64,000 nt of DNA from Stenotrophomonas maltophilia (GTDB lineage Bacteria; Pseudomonadota; Gammaproteobacteria; Xanthomonadales; Xanthomonadaceae), in assembly GCA_009912235.1 (NCBI GenBank), contig WNDS01000005.1, positions 67,001 through 131,000 on the forward strand. The letters run 5' to 3'. Below are positions 21,466 through 30,408 of this stretch, piece by piece. Both the position numbers and the translations under genes were made by a program. The notes beneath the pieces are model-generated. The model was not told the DNA's origin and did not search any database. It worked only from the letters and a program-made list of their open reading frames with translations. Within the stretch, counting starts at the first letter, position 1; each line of letters begins with the position of its first letter.

Positions 21466-21735
21466 ATGTACTGGTTGTTCCTGCTGCTGGCGCTGGGCTG
21501 TTTCGCCCTTGCGCTGAAGACCCCGAGCATGGGGCTGATGGCGCTGGCCCTGCTGGCTGCGCTGGCGTTCCTGCTGGCGTGGGTGCGCGGCCGCTACGTG
21601 GCCCGTTTCGGTGACCTTAAGCGTGATCCAGCGACGCTGATCGACGCCGAGGAACTGCGCCGCCTGCGTGAGCAGGCCCAGGCCCGACGCGCCACCGCCA
21701 CCGCAGACGACCGCGACCCTCCTGCCCCCCTGTAG
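21466..21735 (+). CDS. Small membrane protein of unknown function
   Basis: The 89-residue protein starts MYWLFLLLALGCFALALKTP and has two membrane segments in the first 45 residues, then a charged cytoplasmic tail ending DDRDPPAPL. A GGGGA ribosome-binding site precedes the ATG. It ends in TAG and is followed after 9 bp by pdxJ, so both may be in one operon. Confidence 0.65.
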   Translation: MYWLFLLLALGCFALALKTPSMGLMALALLAALAFLLAWVRGRYVARFGDLKRDPATLIDAEELRRLREQAQARRATATADDRDPPAPL

Positions 21736-21744
21736 TTCCGTTCC

Positions 21745-22467
21745 ATGACCCAGATCAGCGTCAACGTCAACAAGGTGGCCGTACTTCGCAATTCGCGCGG
21801 CGGCGATGAACCGAACGTGGTCCGCGCCGCCCAGGCCTGCCAGGACGCCGGTACCCATGGCATCACCATGCACCCTCCCCCCGACCGGCGCCACATCACC
21901 GCCGAGGACGTGCTGGCGCTGTCCGCACTGACCCCCGCCTGTGGCGTTGAATTCAACATCCAAGACAACCCGTTCGCGCCGCCGCGCGAGGGCTACCCCG
22001 GGCTGCTGCCGCTGTGCGCGCAGACGCGCCCGGCCCAGGCCGCCCTGGTGCCCGATGGTGATGGCCAGCTCACCTCCGACCACGGCTTCGACTTCGCCCG
22101 CGACGGCGATCGGCTGCGCCCGCTGGCGGCCGAGCTGAAGGCCATGGGCTGCCGCGTCAGCCTGTTCGTGGACGCCAGCAACCCGCTGCTGGAGCAGGCC
22201 GCCGCCGTGGGCGCCGACCGCATCGAGCTCTACACCGGCCCCTATGCCGAGGCCCACGCCGCCGGCGATGCGCGCGCGATGCTGGAACTGTTCGCCACCG
22301 CCGCGCGCCGCGCGCACGCCGTCGGGTTGGGCGTCAATGCCTACCACGATCTGTCACAGGCCAACCTCCGCCCGTTCCTGGCCGGGGTACCCGATGTGCT
22401 GGAAGTCTCGATCGGCCATGCGCTGATCGGTGAAGCGCTGTATGACAGCCTCGACGCCACCGTCTAA
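21745..22467 (+). CDS. pdxJ: Pyridoxine 5'-phosphate synthase PdxJ, C-terminus cut by an ochre codon
   Basis: PdxJ condenses 1-deoxyxylulose 5-phosphate with 3-amino-1-hydroxyacetone phosphate to give pyridoxine 5'-phosphate. The 240-residue product has [45 protein letters not shown] and the end [16 protein letters not shown]. It ends ATV-TAA. The same frame continues GYLTAL before a TGA at 22486, and homologues end with a comparable extension, so CAA to TAA may have removed about seven residues. The catalytic regions are present, so activity is likely. NAYHDLS differs from the usual NAGHDLS by Gly to Tyr. Confidence 0.88.
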   Translation: MTQISVNVNKVAVLRNSRGGDEPNVVRAAQACQDAGTHGITMHPPPDRRHITAEDVLALSALTPACGVEFNIQDNPFAPPREGYPGLLPLCAQTRPAQAALVPDGDGQLTSDHGFDFARDGDRLRPLAAELKAMGCRVSLFVDASNPLLEQAAAVGADRIELYTGPYAEAHAAGDARAMLELFATAARRAHAVGLGVNAYHDLSQANLRPFLAGVPDVLEVSIGHALIGEALYDSLDATV

Positions 22468-22748
22468 GGCTACCTGACGGCGCTCTGAGCCGCCGCGAGG
22501 GAGCGTGTTAAATTCGGTCCCCGCACCTTCTTCACACCCCTGCTGATCGCAGCCGCTGAGACGGCTGCGCCGTACGCTGCAGCCCTGCCGCTGCACCGGC
22601 ACGCGCACCCCAACTGACCTGTGGATAACGCTGGGATCAACGCGGGATCCGATGGGCTCTCACGCCTACAGCTACATGAATCCTGGCCGGTTGCACCACC
22701 TGTGGTTAGCAATAATACTAATTCCCCAGAGACCGGCCGGAGGGCGAC
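22468..22748. other. pdxJ to radical SAM intergenic region
   Basis: These 281 bp hold no convincing gene. A perfect DnaA-box 9-mer (TGTGGATAA) lies at 22620-22628, isolated from the origin. It could bind DnaA but may be chance. The rest is GC-rich and unremarkable, apart from an AT-rich patch at 22705-22725. Confidence 0.4.
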
Positions 22749-23858
22749 ATGCAGCACCACGCTCATAAGGCCCACGCCGCCATCAAGGGCCGCGGTTCCA
22801 CCACCCACCTCGCCGGGCGCTTTGAAAGCACCGTGAGCGAAGCCGTCGATGACGGCTGGGACGCCGACGACAGCGAGGAATTCGCGGCCCCGTGCCTGCG
22901 CACCGAAGTGCGTGCCGAAACTGCACGCAGCATCATCAGCCGCAACAGCTCACCGGACGTGGGTTTCAGCCAGTCGGTGAACCCCTACCGCGGCTGCGAG
23001 CACGGTTGCTCATACTACTTCGCCCGGCTCTCGCACGCCTACCTCAACCTGTCGCCCGGCCTAGACTTCGAAACCAAGCTGTTCGCCAAGACCAACGCAC
23101 CGCAGCTGCTGCGCAAGGAACTGTCCAGGCCGTTCTACGTACCGCAGCCGATCGCGCTGGGCATCAATACCGACGCGTACCACCCAATCGAGCGCAAGTT
23201 CAAACTGACCCGCCAGATGATTGAAGTGATGCTGGAAACGCGGCATCCGTTCTCGCTGATCACCAAGAACGCACTGGTCGAACGCGATATCGACCTCCTG
23301 GCGCCGCTGGCCGCGCAAAACCTGGTCAGCGTGCACTTCTCGGTCACCTCGCTCGATCCGCACCTGTCGGCGTGGCTGGAGCCGCGCGCGGCCGCACCGC
23401 ATGCCCGTCTGCGCGCCATGAAGCGGCTGCAGGAGGCCGGCATTCCCGTGGGCGTGATGGTGGCGCCGGTGATTCCGTGGATAAACGACAGCGAACTGGA
23501 AGCGGTGTTGGAAGCAAGCCGCGATGCCGGCGCACGCACCGCCGGCTATGTGCTGCTGCGGCTGCCGCTGGAAGTCTCGCCGCTGTTCCGCGACTGGCTG
23601 GACACGCACTATCCCGACCGCGCCACGCACGTGATGAGCACCATCCAGCAGCTGCGTGGTGGCAAGGATTACGACAGCCAGTTCGGCACCCGCATGCGCG
23701 GCCAGGGCGCCTACGCCAATCTGCTCAGCAACCGCTTCAAGCTGGCCCGCAAGCGGTTGTGCTTCGACGCGCAGAACAGCCACTGGCCGAAGCTGGATTA
23801 CAGCCGCTTCAAGCGGCCGCCGCCGCGCCCCGACTCGCCGCAGGGCAGCCTGTTCTGA
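22749..23858 (+). CDS. PA0069-type radical SAM protein lacking one cluster cysteine
   Basis: The 369-residue protein follows the PA0069-type radical SAM family: VNPYRGCEHGC near residue 84 and a TIM-barrel part with SLITKNALVERDIDLL and MVAPVIPWINDSE. The family normally carries CxxxCxxC for its [4Fe-4S] cluster. Here the motif reads CEHGCSYYFAR, so the third Cys is Tyr (TAC instead of TGC). Nearby RLSHAY and LNLSPG also look altered (Pro to Leu is likely in RPSHAY). The frame is open and complete. Without that Cys the usual cluster should not form, so the protein is probably inactive. Confidence 0.85.
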   Translation: MQHHAHKAHAAIKGRGSTTHLAGRFESTVSEAVDDGWDADDSEEFAAPCLRTEVRAETARSIISRNSSPDVGFSQSVNPYRGCEHGCSYYFARLSHAYLNLSPGLDFETKLFAKTNAPQLLRKELSRPFYVPQPIALGINTDAYHPIERKFKLTRQMIEVMLETRHPFSLITKNALVERDIDLLAPLAAQNLVSVHFSVTSLDPHLSAWLEPRAAAPHARLRAMKRLQEAGIPVGVMVAPVIPWINDSELEAVLEASRDAGARTAGYVLLRLPLEVSPLFRDWLDTHYPDRATHVMSTIQQLRGGKDYDSQFGTRMRGQGAYANLLSNRFKLARKRLCFDAQNSHWPKLDYSRFKRPPPRPDSPQGSLF

Positions 23859-23978
23859 GCGTGCCACCTGCCGATGGGTTGGAAGGCGCGACGCCTTGTC
23901 GTGTCTGCCGATGGACGGGGCCTGCGGTGTAGCGAAGACTTCTGCCGGGGGTGCTCACGCGCAATGGGGATACACGGA

Positions 23979-24321
23979 ATGCTGATCAACACCGATGCCG
24001 TCGCGGCGTTAGACGCGGCCAATGCCGCCATCGCTGCAGTCAGGCCACGGCAGCGCCGTGCGCTGCTGGTCGAGTTCTATCTGCGCGATGCGGTGCGGCA
24101 GTCGCGTGGGGGTGCGGCTGCGCGATGTGCCGGCGTCACTGCGGCCGCAGAGCGGGGACTGCATCACCTTGGGGGTGCTGAAAGCGGACGGAACGGGCGG
24201 CTGGTATCTGGATCTTGCCGAACTGCAGGCGCAGCAGCGCCAACTGTGCCGTAAGGAAGTGGGTGTGCTGCTGCTGAGCAGCACCTTGATCAGCGCAGGG
24301 CTGATTTTGATCGTGCAATGA
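23979..24321 (+). pseudogene. Small hypothetical protein broken by a +1 frameshift
   Basis: From the ATG at 23979 the product reads MLINTDAVAALDAANAAIAA and continues to FYLRDAVRQSR. At the GGGGG run (24108-24112) the sensible reading moves one base forward to VGVRLRDVPASLRPQSGD and runs to 24321, ending in a hydrophobic tail (LLLSSTLISAGLILIVQ). The joined product is about 113 residues with one C-terminal membrane segment. An extra G in the run explains the shift. The family is not recognised. Confidence 0.55.
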
Positions 24322-24569
24322 GCGGAATGACTGGAGATACAGTGAACTCAACGCGCGCGCCACTGAGTAGCGCGTCGTAGACGTCGGTCCACGATTGCAT
24401 GATTGATACTTCATTGCTATGTATGGATCTGGACTAAACACAGCTCAAAACAACGCAGGTGCAATAGCTGCGTGGCCTTGGTTGCGAACATCATACTGAT
24501 CTAGGCTCCTATGATGTTTCTCCATTCAAAAAATGCGACAGAAGATATGGCCTTCACCAATACACGAAG
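24322..24569. other. Gene-free, lower-GC leader of the accessory island
   Basis: The base composition drops here compared with both sides. I see no gene, repeat or clear promoter. It marks the left edge of a roughly 2.3-kb low-GC island ending near 26700. Confidence 0.5.
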
Positions 24570-25214
24570 ATGTCAGTAGAGAATAAGCTCAACTGCTCGC
24601 ATACCCAGCATTTCCAGCCTGGTGCTGGAACCCCCGGATTTGTTGATGACTCCTTCCTCTTCTTCTCGCCAGGTTCAATGAATGAAAACCCCGGAGATTG
24701 GTTTGATGGAGCATGACTGATGCGTAGCGATGAGATTTTTGCAACATGCATGCACGTTGCGCGTAAAGACACCTGGTTGGCTTGGGCTTCTGAAGAGTGA
24801 GGCGACCATGCGCTCTCAAAAGACGGAAGGCCCGTTTGGTGCGAGACCAGAGATGCACTTAAATACTCTTTTGACGTGATCGCCCTGGGAGGCTTGCAAC
24901 CAGAGTATTCATTCCATGATGTAGATCTCATCTACAAAAAACTAAATGCTGGTCAGATTGGAGATCCTGATGCCGTCCTTACAGTGTGGAATCTATTCAC
25001 GGATGTTTTCAGATGCGTGGATAGTGGGCGAGCCATGTTTCGAAATGACGCCAGTGAGTTGTACTGGAAAATATTCTCAATGTGCGATGTTACGGAAACC
25101 GTAGACGTAGAGCGCCAATCGATGGCCGACGGTGAAATCGAAGTGCTGCGAGAGGTGTTCAAGGATGGGATAGGCATGATGCTTGAGGTGACAGCACCAT
25201 GTCTGGATACATAG
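24570..25214 (+). pseudogene. Unknown protein with two in-frame TGA codons
   Basis: One frame runs for 214 codons from the ATG at 24570 (MSVENKLNCSHTQHFQPG) to TAG at 25212. It is interrupted only by TGA at 24714-24716 (WFDGA-stop-LMRSDEIF) and at 24798-24800 (WASEE-stop-GDHAL). The pieces read as one Trp/Asp-rich soluble protein that ends EVTAPCLDT. Arg (CGA) at both stops would need a single C to T change each. No family is recognised. Its position beside an Rhs tail suggests an immunity-type protein, but that is only inference from neighbourhood. Confidence 0.6.
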
Positions 25215-25249
25215 CTGGCCAACGCAGATACTCAAAAGACTGGAAGCGC

Positions 25250-25490
25250 GGTCCGACGTCCCCCTGAGAAAGTTCGCCACTTTCCGCTATCTCGCGCCTA
25301 CGCAGGCTGTCCTTTCGGAAAAGCTGATCGTGCTGGCCAGCGAGTCTGGCAATGTACTCGGGTTGCTCTTGCCCATCTAGTCACGAGAAACTGTCGATGC
25401 GCCTCGACCCAGAAGCTTGGCGATGAACCGGTTGCTCACGCCGTTGCCAACTTCGATCTGTATCACGGCACGCCCTTTGGCGCTTAGATG
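25250..25490 (-). mobile_element. Remnant of an IS30-like transposase, N-terminal part
   Basis: On the minus strand the reading HLSAKGRAVIQIEVGNG, then SNRFIAKLLGRGASTVSRD, resembles the N-terminal helix-turn-helix of IS30-family transposases (compare the RxIAxxLGRSxSTxSRE pattern). A TAG follows directly and the frame continues MGKSNPSTLPDSLAS before similarity fades. No catalytic DDE region and no terminal inverted repeats are visible, so this is a degenerate fragment between the unknown gene and the Rhs tail. Confidence 0.5.
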
Positions 25491-25546
25491 ACTGTAGTGT
25501 TTTCCCATGCGGGGACCCTACTTGGCTCTGGGGCGTCGCACATCAA

Positions 25547-26331
25547 AGTTGAGGGCAGAGCTAACTGCTGGCAGAGCAGACAGGGACTGCCTGGACCAAC
25601 TATCTGTGGTTCGACGGCGAGCTGGTGGGCGTCGCACGCGGAGGACAGGTTCGCCATGTGCATACCGATCATCTAGGGTGCCCCGAATACGCAACCAACG
25701 CAACCAGCAGACGGTGTGGAGGGCGTACAACTATGCCTACGGGCGCAGCGTGCTACAGGATGAAATGGGTGGGTTGAACATTGGGTTCCCTGGCCAGTAC
25801 TACGAAGCAGAAAGTGGACTCTGGTACAACGGGTTCCGTGACTATGATGCGACGATTGGGCGATACGTTCAGAGTGATCCGATAGGGCTCGTGGGTGGAT
25901 TGAACTCATATGCTTATGTCGGCGGAAACCCGATTAGCCTCACTAATCCTCTTGGGTTGGCGGCCGCTTCAGGTGCAATTGGTGATTGTCTGTCGCTTAT
26001 ATTTGGTCAGTCCGTTTCCGGCGTGAATGTTAGAAACAAGGCCGTGGTTAACAACGATTTCGTAACGACACGAAAGAATTCAATTCGTCTTCCACCAACT
26101 CTATCAGTCGATGAATTTTTCGCCGATCAAAGCTTGGTTTTGCATGAGTACAATCATGTTCTGCAACAGTAGAATACAGGTGAACTATACCGCACATCTT
26201 ATGCAGCGGAATTCATGCGAAACGGATCAGCGGATGGAAATGGTTTCGAAGATGCTGCAAATTCTTTCGCCAAGAGCCATGCGCAGGTTCTCAAGGATTG
26301 CTTGAAGAAGGCCGATGAGTGCAAAAAATGA
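25547..26331 (+). pseudogene. C-terminal fragment of an Rhs-type toxin (core end plus tip), frameshifted and with an amber codon
   Basis: The YD-repeat core end is recognisable: GTAWTNYLWFDGELVG and HVHTDHLG, then after a one-base deletion near 25700 QQTVWRAYNYAYGRSV, NIGFPGQYYEAESGLW, DYDATIGRYVQSDPIG and YVGGNPISLTNPLGL, the conserved boundary before the variable toxin tip. The tip has HEYNH, a zincin-like metal motif, then LQQ-TAG (26170-26172). The same frame runs on with NTGELYRTSYAAEFMRNG to TGA at 26331. The missing residue is Trp or Gln. The N-terminal part of the Rhs protein is absent, so this is an orphan tip, now broken twice. Confidence 0.75.
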
Positions 26332-26689
26332 AAACCATTCTGATTATTCTTCTGGGAACACCGTCTGCCGCGGGGTGCGCAACTCTCGGCGGTGACATGA
26401 TCGTTCGTGTATCTGGATCCGTGCCGGTATCAGGGGGGGAAAGTCAGACGCGCGCTATGAGCTTGGCTTGGTTTCCGTAGAGACCGGCGAGTCTTCGTCA
26501 ACACGCGATATCCCTAGCGACTTTTCCACGACCATGATGGTCGTGGTTGGACAGCAGCCGAAGTCCTATTATTTCGTTGCCGCGTGTGGTGATGGCCGCA
26601 GGTTCCGCTCGAATACGATCACTGTCAGCAGTCGCAGTTCATACGGCAGGAATTTTTATATGGGAACGTTGGTAGAGGACGCTCCATAA
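26328..26689 (+). pseudogene. Small lipoprotein after the Rhs tip, candidate immunity gene, frameshifted
   Basis: The ATG at 26328 overlaps the Rhs stop as ATGA, a coupling typical of toxin-immunity pairs. The start MKTILIILLGTPSAAGCATL has a lipobox (AAGC). At a run of seven G (26433-26439) the frame must move back one base to continue SDARYELGLVSVETGES and run to 26689 (GTLVEDAP). Eight G would restore a product of about 120 residues. A periplasmic lipoprotein fits protection against a zincin-like tip. That role is inference. Confidence 0.6.
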
Positions 26690-26762
26690 CTTTGGAACTG
26701 ATGAAACAGTTTCGATCAGGCGCATCCTAGGTCGCGCAGGTAGCCGCCCGGTCCAGGCTGAC

Positions 26763-27488
26763 TCACCCGCGCGCAAACAGCTTCTGCGCGCTCTGGAACA
26801 GGATCCAGCTGGAACAGGATCCAGCTGGTGGCAATGAACTTGTCCCCGCTCTGCGGCCGGTTGCCACGGTGGGTATGCGTGAACGCCGTCGGCGCAATCA
26901 GCAGGCTGCCGGTACGCGGGGTGATCTTGCACCCCTGGAACAGGAACTCGGTCTCGCCTTCCTCGAACCCATCGTTGAGGTACAGCATCCACAGCAGGTG
27001 GCGATGCAGCGTCTCGGCCTGCGGGTCCTTCGGGTACAGCTCGCAATGCCAGTAGGGGTAGCCCCCTCCCCGGCCTGGTACCACTGCAGGTTGATCGCGC
27101 CCGGGCGCAGGCAGGTGCGGGCCAGTTCGGCCAGCGTGCCGGGCTCCATCTGCGGGAAATCCTCGGCGGTCATCCGGCGCGGTTGGCCGTTGCTGTCCTG
27201 GATCTGCAACATCAGCGGCGCGATCAGTGCCTGTGGATAACGGCGTAGATAACTCAGCAGGCCGGCGAAAACCGCCTGCTGTAACAGGTTGTCCACATCC
27301 CGCCAGCCGTCCAGGCCGCTGATGCGAAGACCCTTGCTGCGCTTGAGTTCCGGGAACACACCACTGCCCACGGCACCGGGGCTGAGGCGGTCGCTGCCCT
27401 GCATCCGGGCGACGATTGCGGCACACACGTCGGACGGGACGGCGTTGTGGATGACTTCGATGAAATCGACCGGGCCCTGCTCGTGCAT
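26763..27488 (-). pseudogene. 2OG-Fe(II) oxygenase (prolyl hydroxylase-like), two frameshifts
   Basis: From the ATG at 27488 (MHEQGPVDFIEVIHNAVPSD) the reading is good to INLQWYQAGEG. A missing base in the C run at 27062-27066 then shifts it. The other frame continues YPYWHCELYPKDP with the first metal His, then LNDGFEEGETEFLF and TAFTHTHRGN with the second His region. Near the end a 16-bp tandem duplication (26795-26826) shifts the frame again. Without it the protein would end WILFQSAQKLFARG at TGA 26763-26765. The fold resembles bacterial 2OG oxygenases with a HxE/D...H triad. Confidence 0.75.
26795..26826. repeat. 16-bp tandem duplication
   Basis: GGAACAGGATCCAGCT is present twice without a spacer (26795-26810 and 26811-26826). 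It disrupts the C-terminus of the 2OG oxygenase gene. Identical copies suggest a recent event. Confidence 0.9.
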
Positions 27489-27571
27489 GCCCGTTGTCCG
27501 TGGTGGCAAGAGCCCTATGATGCTGCGCGCTGGCAACTATGTCATGTGGCGGTCATGCCGTTGCGCCGGCA

Positions 27572-27598
27572 TGACCCCCATCGCAGCGCTGGGGGTCA
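27572..27598 (-). terminator. Hairpin overlapping the fbp stop
   Basis: TGACCCCC (27572-27579) and GGGGGTCA (27591-27598) pair around a short loop. The right arm includes the fbp stop codon. No T tract is obvious. Confidence 0.55.
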
Positions 27599-28612
27599 GC
27601 CGTTGCTGCTGTCGTGCGCGTGGTGGTAGCGCACCGCTTCGGCCACTTCCTCGCGCGAGCCGAGGAACACCGGCACGCGCTGGTGTAGGTGGTCGGGCTG
27701 GATGTCCAGGATGCGTTCACGGCCGGTCGAAGCTGCACCGCCGGCCTGCTCCACCAGCAGGCCCATTGGGTTGGCTTCGTACATCAGGCGCAACTTGCCG
27801 GCCTTGCCTGGGTCCTTCTTGTCCCACGGGTAGATGAAGATGCCGCCGCGGGTGAGGATGCGGTGCACGTCGGCCACCATGCTGGCGATCCGGCGCATGT
27901 TGAAATCCTTGCCGCGGCCGCTTTCCTTGCCGGCCAGCAGATCGCCCACGTAGGCCTGCATCGGCGCTTCCCAGTGACGCTGGTTGGACATGTTGATGGC
28001 AAATTCCTGCGTGGCTGCTGGAATCTGCATGTTGGCGGTGGTCAGCACGAACTCGCCCTTCTCCCGGTCCTGGGTGAAGGCGTGGGTACCGTGGCCGACG
28101 GTCAGCACCAGCTGGGTGCTGGGCCCGTAGATGCAGTAGCCGGCGGCGATCTGCTTGCTGCCCGGCTGCAGGAAGGCGTCATCGCCGGGCAGCTCGACGT
28201 TGGTCGGGTAGGGCAGCACCGAGAAGATGGTGCCGACGGAGACGTTGACGTCGATATTGGAGCTGCCATCGAGGGGATCGAACAGCAGCAGGAAATCGCC
28301 GCGCGGGTAGATGTCCGGCACCGGCTGGCTGTGGTCGATTTCCTCCGAGGCGCAGGCGGCCAGGTGGCCACCCCAGGCGTTGGCTTCCAGCAAAATCTCG
28401 TTGCTGATGACGCCCAGCTTCTTCTGCGCTTCACCCTGTACGTTGCCGGTGCCGGCGTCGCCCAGCACGCCCCCGAGGGCGCCCTTGCTGACGGCGATTG
28501 AGATGCTGGTGCAGGCGCGGGCGACCACGGCGATCAGCTGGCGCAGGTCGGCATTGATGCGGCCGGCGTGCTGTTCTTCGATCAGATACCGGGTCAACGA
28601 CGTACGGGACAT
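27596..28612 (-). CDS. fbp: Class 1 fructose-1,6-bisphosphatase
   Basis: The enzyme hydrolyses fructose 1,6-bisphosphate in gluconeogenesis. The 338-residue protein shows the metal and substrate motif [20 protein letters not shown], the end-region motif [20 protein letters not shown], and [20 protein letters not shown]. The start is [14 protein letters not shown]. It is intact. The 423-bp region upstream carries three GTAG-type repeats. Confidence 0.95.
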   Translation of the reverse strand: MSRTSLTRYLIEEQHAGRINADLRQLIAVVARACTSISIAVSKGALGGVLGDAGTGNVQGEAQKKLGVISNEILLEANAWGGHLAACASEEIDHSQPVPDIYPRGDFLLLFDPLDGSSNIDVNVSVGTIFSVLPYPTNVELPGDDAFLQPGSKQIAAGYCIYGPSTQLVLTVGHGTHAFTQDREKGEFVLTTANMQIPAATQEFAINMSNQRHWEAPMQAYVGDLLAGKESGRGKDFNMRRIASMVADVHRILTRGGIFIYPWDKKDPGKAGKLRLMYEANPMGLLVEQAGGAASTGRERILDIQPDHLHQRVPVFLGSREEVAEAVRYHHAHDSSNG

Positions 28613-28757
28613 GGCGGGCGGGCCTTGGCAGCGGGAAATCGCCTATTGTCGCCCGTGCGGGCGGCGTGTGCGTGACCGTGGGAGAACGGAATCGTTTCCA
28701 GATGCGGCTGCCGTGGTGGTGGCGGTGGTGGATGCATGGGGGGCTGGGGTGTTGGGG

Positions 28758-28783
28758 GTAGTGTCGACTGTTAGTCGACTATC
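28758..28783 (+). repeat. SMAG-type GTAG palindromic repeat (plus orientation)
   Basis: GTAG is followed by GTCGACT-GTT-AGTCGAC, a 7-bp stem with a 3-base loop. This head-and-stem pattern is that of the S. maltophilia GTAG (SMAG) elements. It is the first of three in the fbp to aminotransferase spacer. Confidence 0.7.
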
Positions 28784-28822
28784 GCGCACAGCGCGGGGTT
28801 TTCGTGGCCTGAATCAAACGCT

Positions 28823-28844
28823 GTCGACCAACAGTCGACGCTAC
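28823..28844 (-). repeat. SMAG-type GTAG repeat (minus orientation)
   Basis: Read on the minus strand the element is GTAGC then GTCGACTGTTGGTCGAC, the same stem with one loop-side change. It is oriented opposite to the first copy, as in SMAG dimers. Confidence 0.7.
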
Positions 28845-28888
28845 CCAGTCGCTTGGTGCCTTGGATTTTTGCGGGGTGGTTGAAGAGC

Positions 28889-28911
28889 AGTCGACTAACA
28901 GTTGACTCTAC
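28889..28911 (-). repeat. SMAG-type GTAG repeat, mismatched (minus orientation)
   Basis: On the minus strand it reads GTAGAGTCAACTGTTAGTCGACT. One stem position is GTCAAC instead of GTCGAC, so the stem has one mismatch. Confidence 0.65.
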
Positions 28912-28982
28912 CTGCTACCCACCAGGCGCTGGACGCTTTGGATTTCCGCGGGGGCAAACAGCCGACGCCACACGCACCTGGC

Positions 28983-29009
28983 AAAAACAAAGGCGCCTTG
29001 CGGCGCCCT
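28983..29009 (-). terminator. Terminator of the aromatic aminotransferase gene
   Basis: On the minus strand GGCGCC pairs with GGCGCC across a GCAA loop (28992-29007), followed by a TTTGTTTTT tract. It begins about 27 bp after the stop at 29036. Confidence 0.8.
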
Positions 29010-29035
29010 TGTCTTCAAACGGCTGCAGCAGCGCT

Positions 29036-30238
29036 TCAGCCCTTGGCGACGGTGGCCACGGCCTTGGCGACGTACTCCAGGTTGTTCTGGTTCAGCGCGG
29101 CCACGCAGATGCGACCGGTGCCGACGGCGTAGATGCCGAATTCGTCACGCAGGCGCTCGACCTGCTCGCGGCTCAGGCCGGAGTAGGAGAACATGCCGGC
29201 CTGCTCGTTGATGAAGCCGAACTGCGGTGCACCGGTAGCAGCGAGCTTCTCGACCAGGCCCTGGCGCAGGGCGTGGATGCGCTCGCGCATCTCGGTCAGT
29301 TCCTGCTCCCACAGCGCGCGCAGTTCCGGGTTGGTCAGCACGCCGGCCACCAGTGCGGCACCGTGCGTGGACGGGCTGGAGTAGATGGTGCGGATCACGC
29401 GCTTGACCTGCGACTGCAGGGCCTTGGCGTCGGCAGCGGTCGGGCCGACCATCGACAGTGCACCCACGCGCTCGCCGTACAGCGAGAACGACTTGGAGTA
29501 CGAGTTGGCAACGATGAAGCTGTCGATGCCGGCCTCGGCGATGATGCGCACGGCGGCGCCATCCTGCTCGATGCCCTTGTCAAAGCCCTGGTAGGCCATG
29601 TCGATGAACGGGAACAGCTGGCGGTCCTTAAGCAGCTGGGCCACCTGCTTCCACTGGCTGACGGTGAGGTTGGCGCCGGTGGGGTTATGGCAGCAGGCGT
29701 GCAGCAGCATCACGGTGCCGGCCTGCAGCTTGCCCAGGTCGGCCAGCAGGCCATCGAAATCAACGCCGTGCGTGGTCCGGTCGAAGTAGCTGTACTCCAC
29801 CACCTCGAAACCGGCAGCGCTGAACACGGCGCGGTGGTTTTCCCAGCTCGGGTTGCTCAGTGCCGCGGTGGCGTGCGGCAGCAGCTTCTTCAGCACGTCG
29901 GCGCCGACGCGCAGCGCGCCACTGCCACCCACGGTCTGCGCGGTGGTGACACGGCCGGCGGCCAGCAGCGGGGAATCCTTGCCGAAGACCAGTTCGCGGG
30001 TGGCCTGGGTGTACGCCGGCAGGCCGTCGATCGGCAAGTAGCCGCGCGGTTTGGCCTCGGTGGCGAGCTGCTGCTCGATCTGCTTGACGGCGCGCAGGAG
30101 CGGAATGCGGCCGCTTTCGTCGTAGTAGATGCCCACGCCCAGGTTGACCTTGGTCGGGCGGCTGTCAGCGTTGTACGTCTCGGTCAGGCCCAGGATGGGG
30201 TCGCCCGGGACCAGTTCCACGTTTGCAAAGAAGGACAC
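29036..30238 (-). CDS. tyrB: Aromatic-amino-acid/aspartate aminotransferase
   Basis: This is a PLP-dependent class I aminotransferase that uses aromatic amino acids or aspartate with 2-oxoglutarate. The 400-residue reading starts at a GTG (VSFFANVELVPGDPILGL). It shows YLPIDGLPAYTQATREL, CCHNPTGANLT and the PLP-lysine motif SYSKSFSLYGERVG, followed by the substrate Arg region. The length and motifs fit the TyrB/AspC group; aromatic preference is inferred from YLPIDGL and the family. The gene is complete and followed by its own terminator. Confidence 0.9.
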   Translation of the reverse strand: MSFFANVELVPGDPILGLTETYNADSRPTKVNLGVGIYYDESGRIPLLRAVKQIEQQLATEAKPRGYLPIDGLPAYTQATRELVFGKDSPLLAAGRVTTAQTVGGSGALRVGADVLKKLLPHATAALSNPSWENHRAVFSAAGFEVVEYSYFDRTTHGVDFDGLLADLGKLQAGTVMLLHACCHNPTGANLTVSQWKQVAQLLKDRQLFPFIDMAYQGFDKGIEQDGAAVRIIAEAGIDSFIVANSYSKSFSLYGERVGALSMVGPTAADAKALQSQVKRVIRTIYSSPSTHGAALVAGVLTNPELRALWEQELTEMRERIHALRQGLVEKLAATGAPQFGFINEQAGMFSYSGLSREQVERLRDEFGIYAVGTGRICVAALNQNNLEYVAKAVATVAKG

Positions 30239-30408
30239 GGCAGTATCTCGTTCGGTAGACGGATAGGGGGAGGGGTGCAGCCCTGCAGGTCGCGGCATCG
30301 CGCCGAAACCACGCCATCGTAACAAAGCCGGCCGGCCCCGGCGGGCCTTGTCGTCACGCCGGGGCCCGTACCATGGCGTGCGTTGCCGCCGATCCATGAA
30401 CCTGAATT

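Noticed and set aside
24714..24800. Selenocysteine or other recoding of the two TGA codons
   Set aside because: There is no SECIS-like hairpin directly after either codon, and Arg (CGA) is the expected residue in context.
27232..27240. DnaA-box-like TGTGGATAA inside the oxygenase gene
   Set aside because: It is a coding-region coincidence far from the origin, with no partner boxes nearby.
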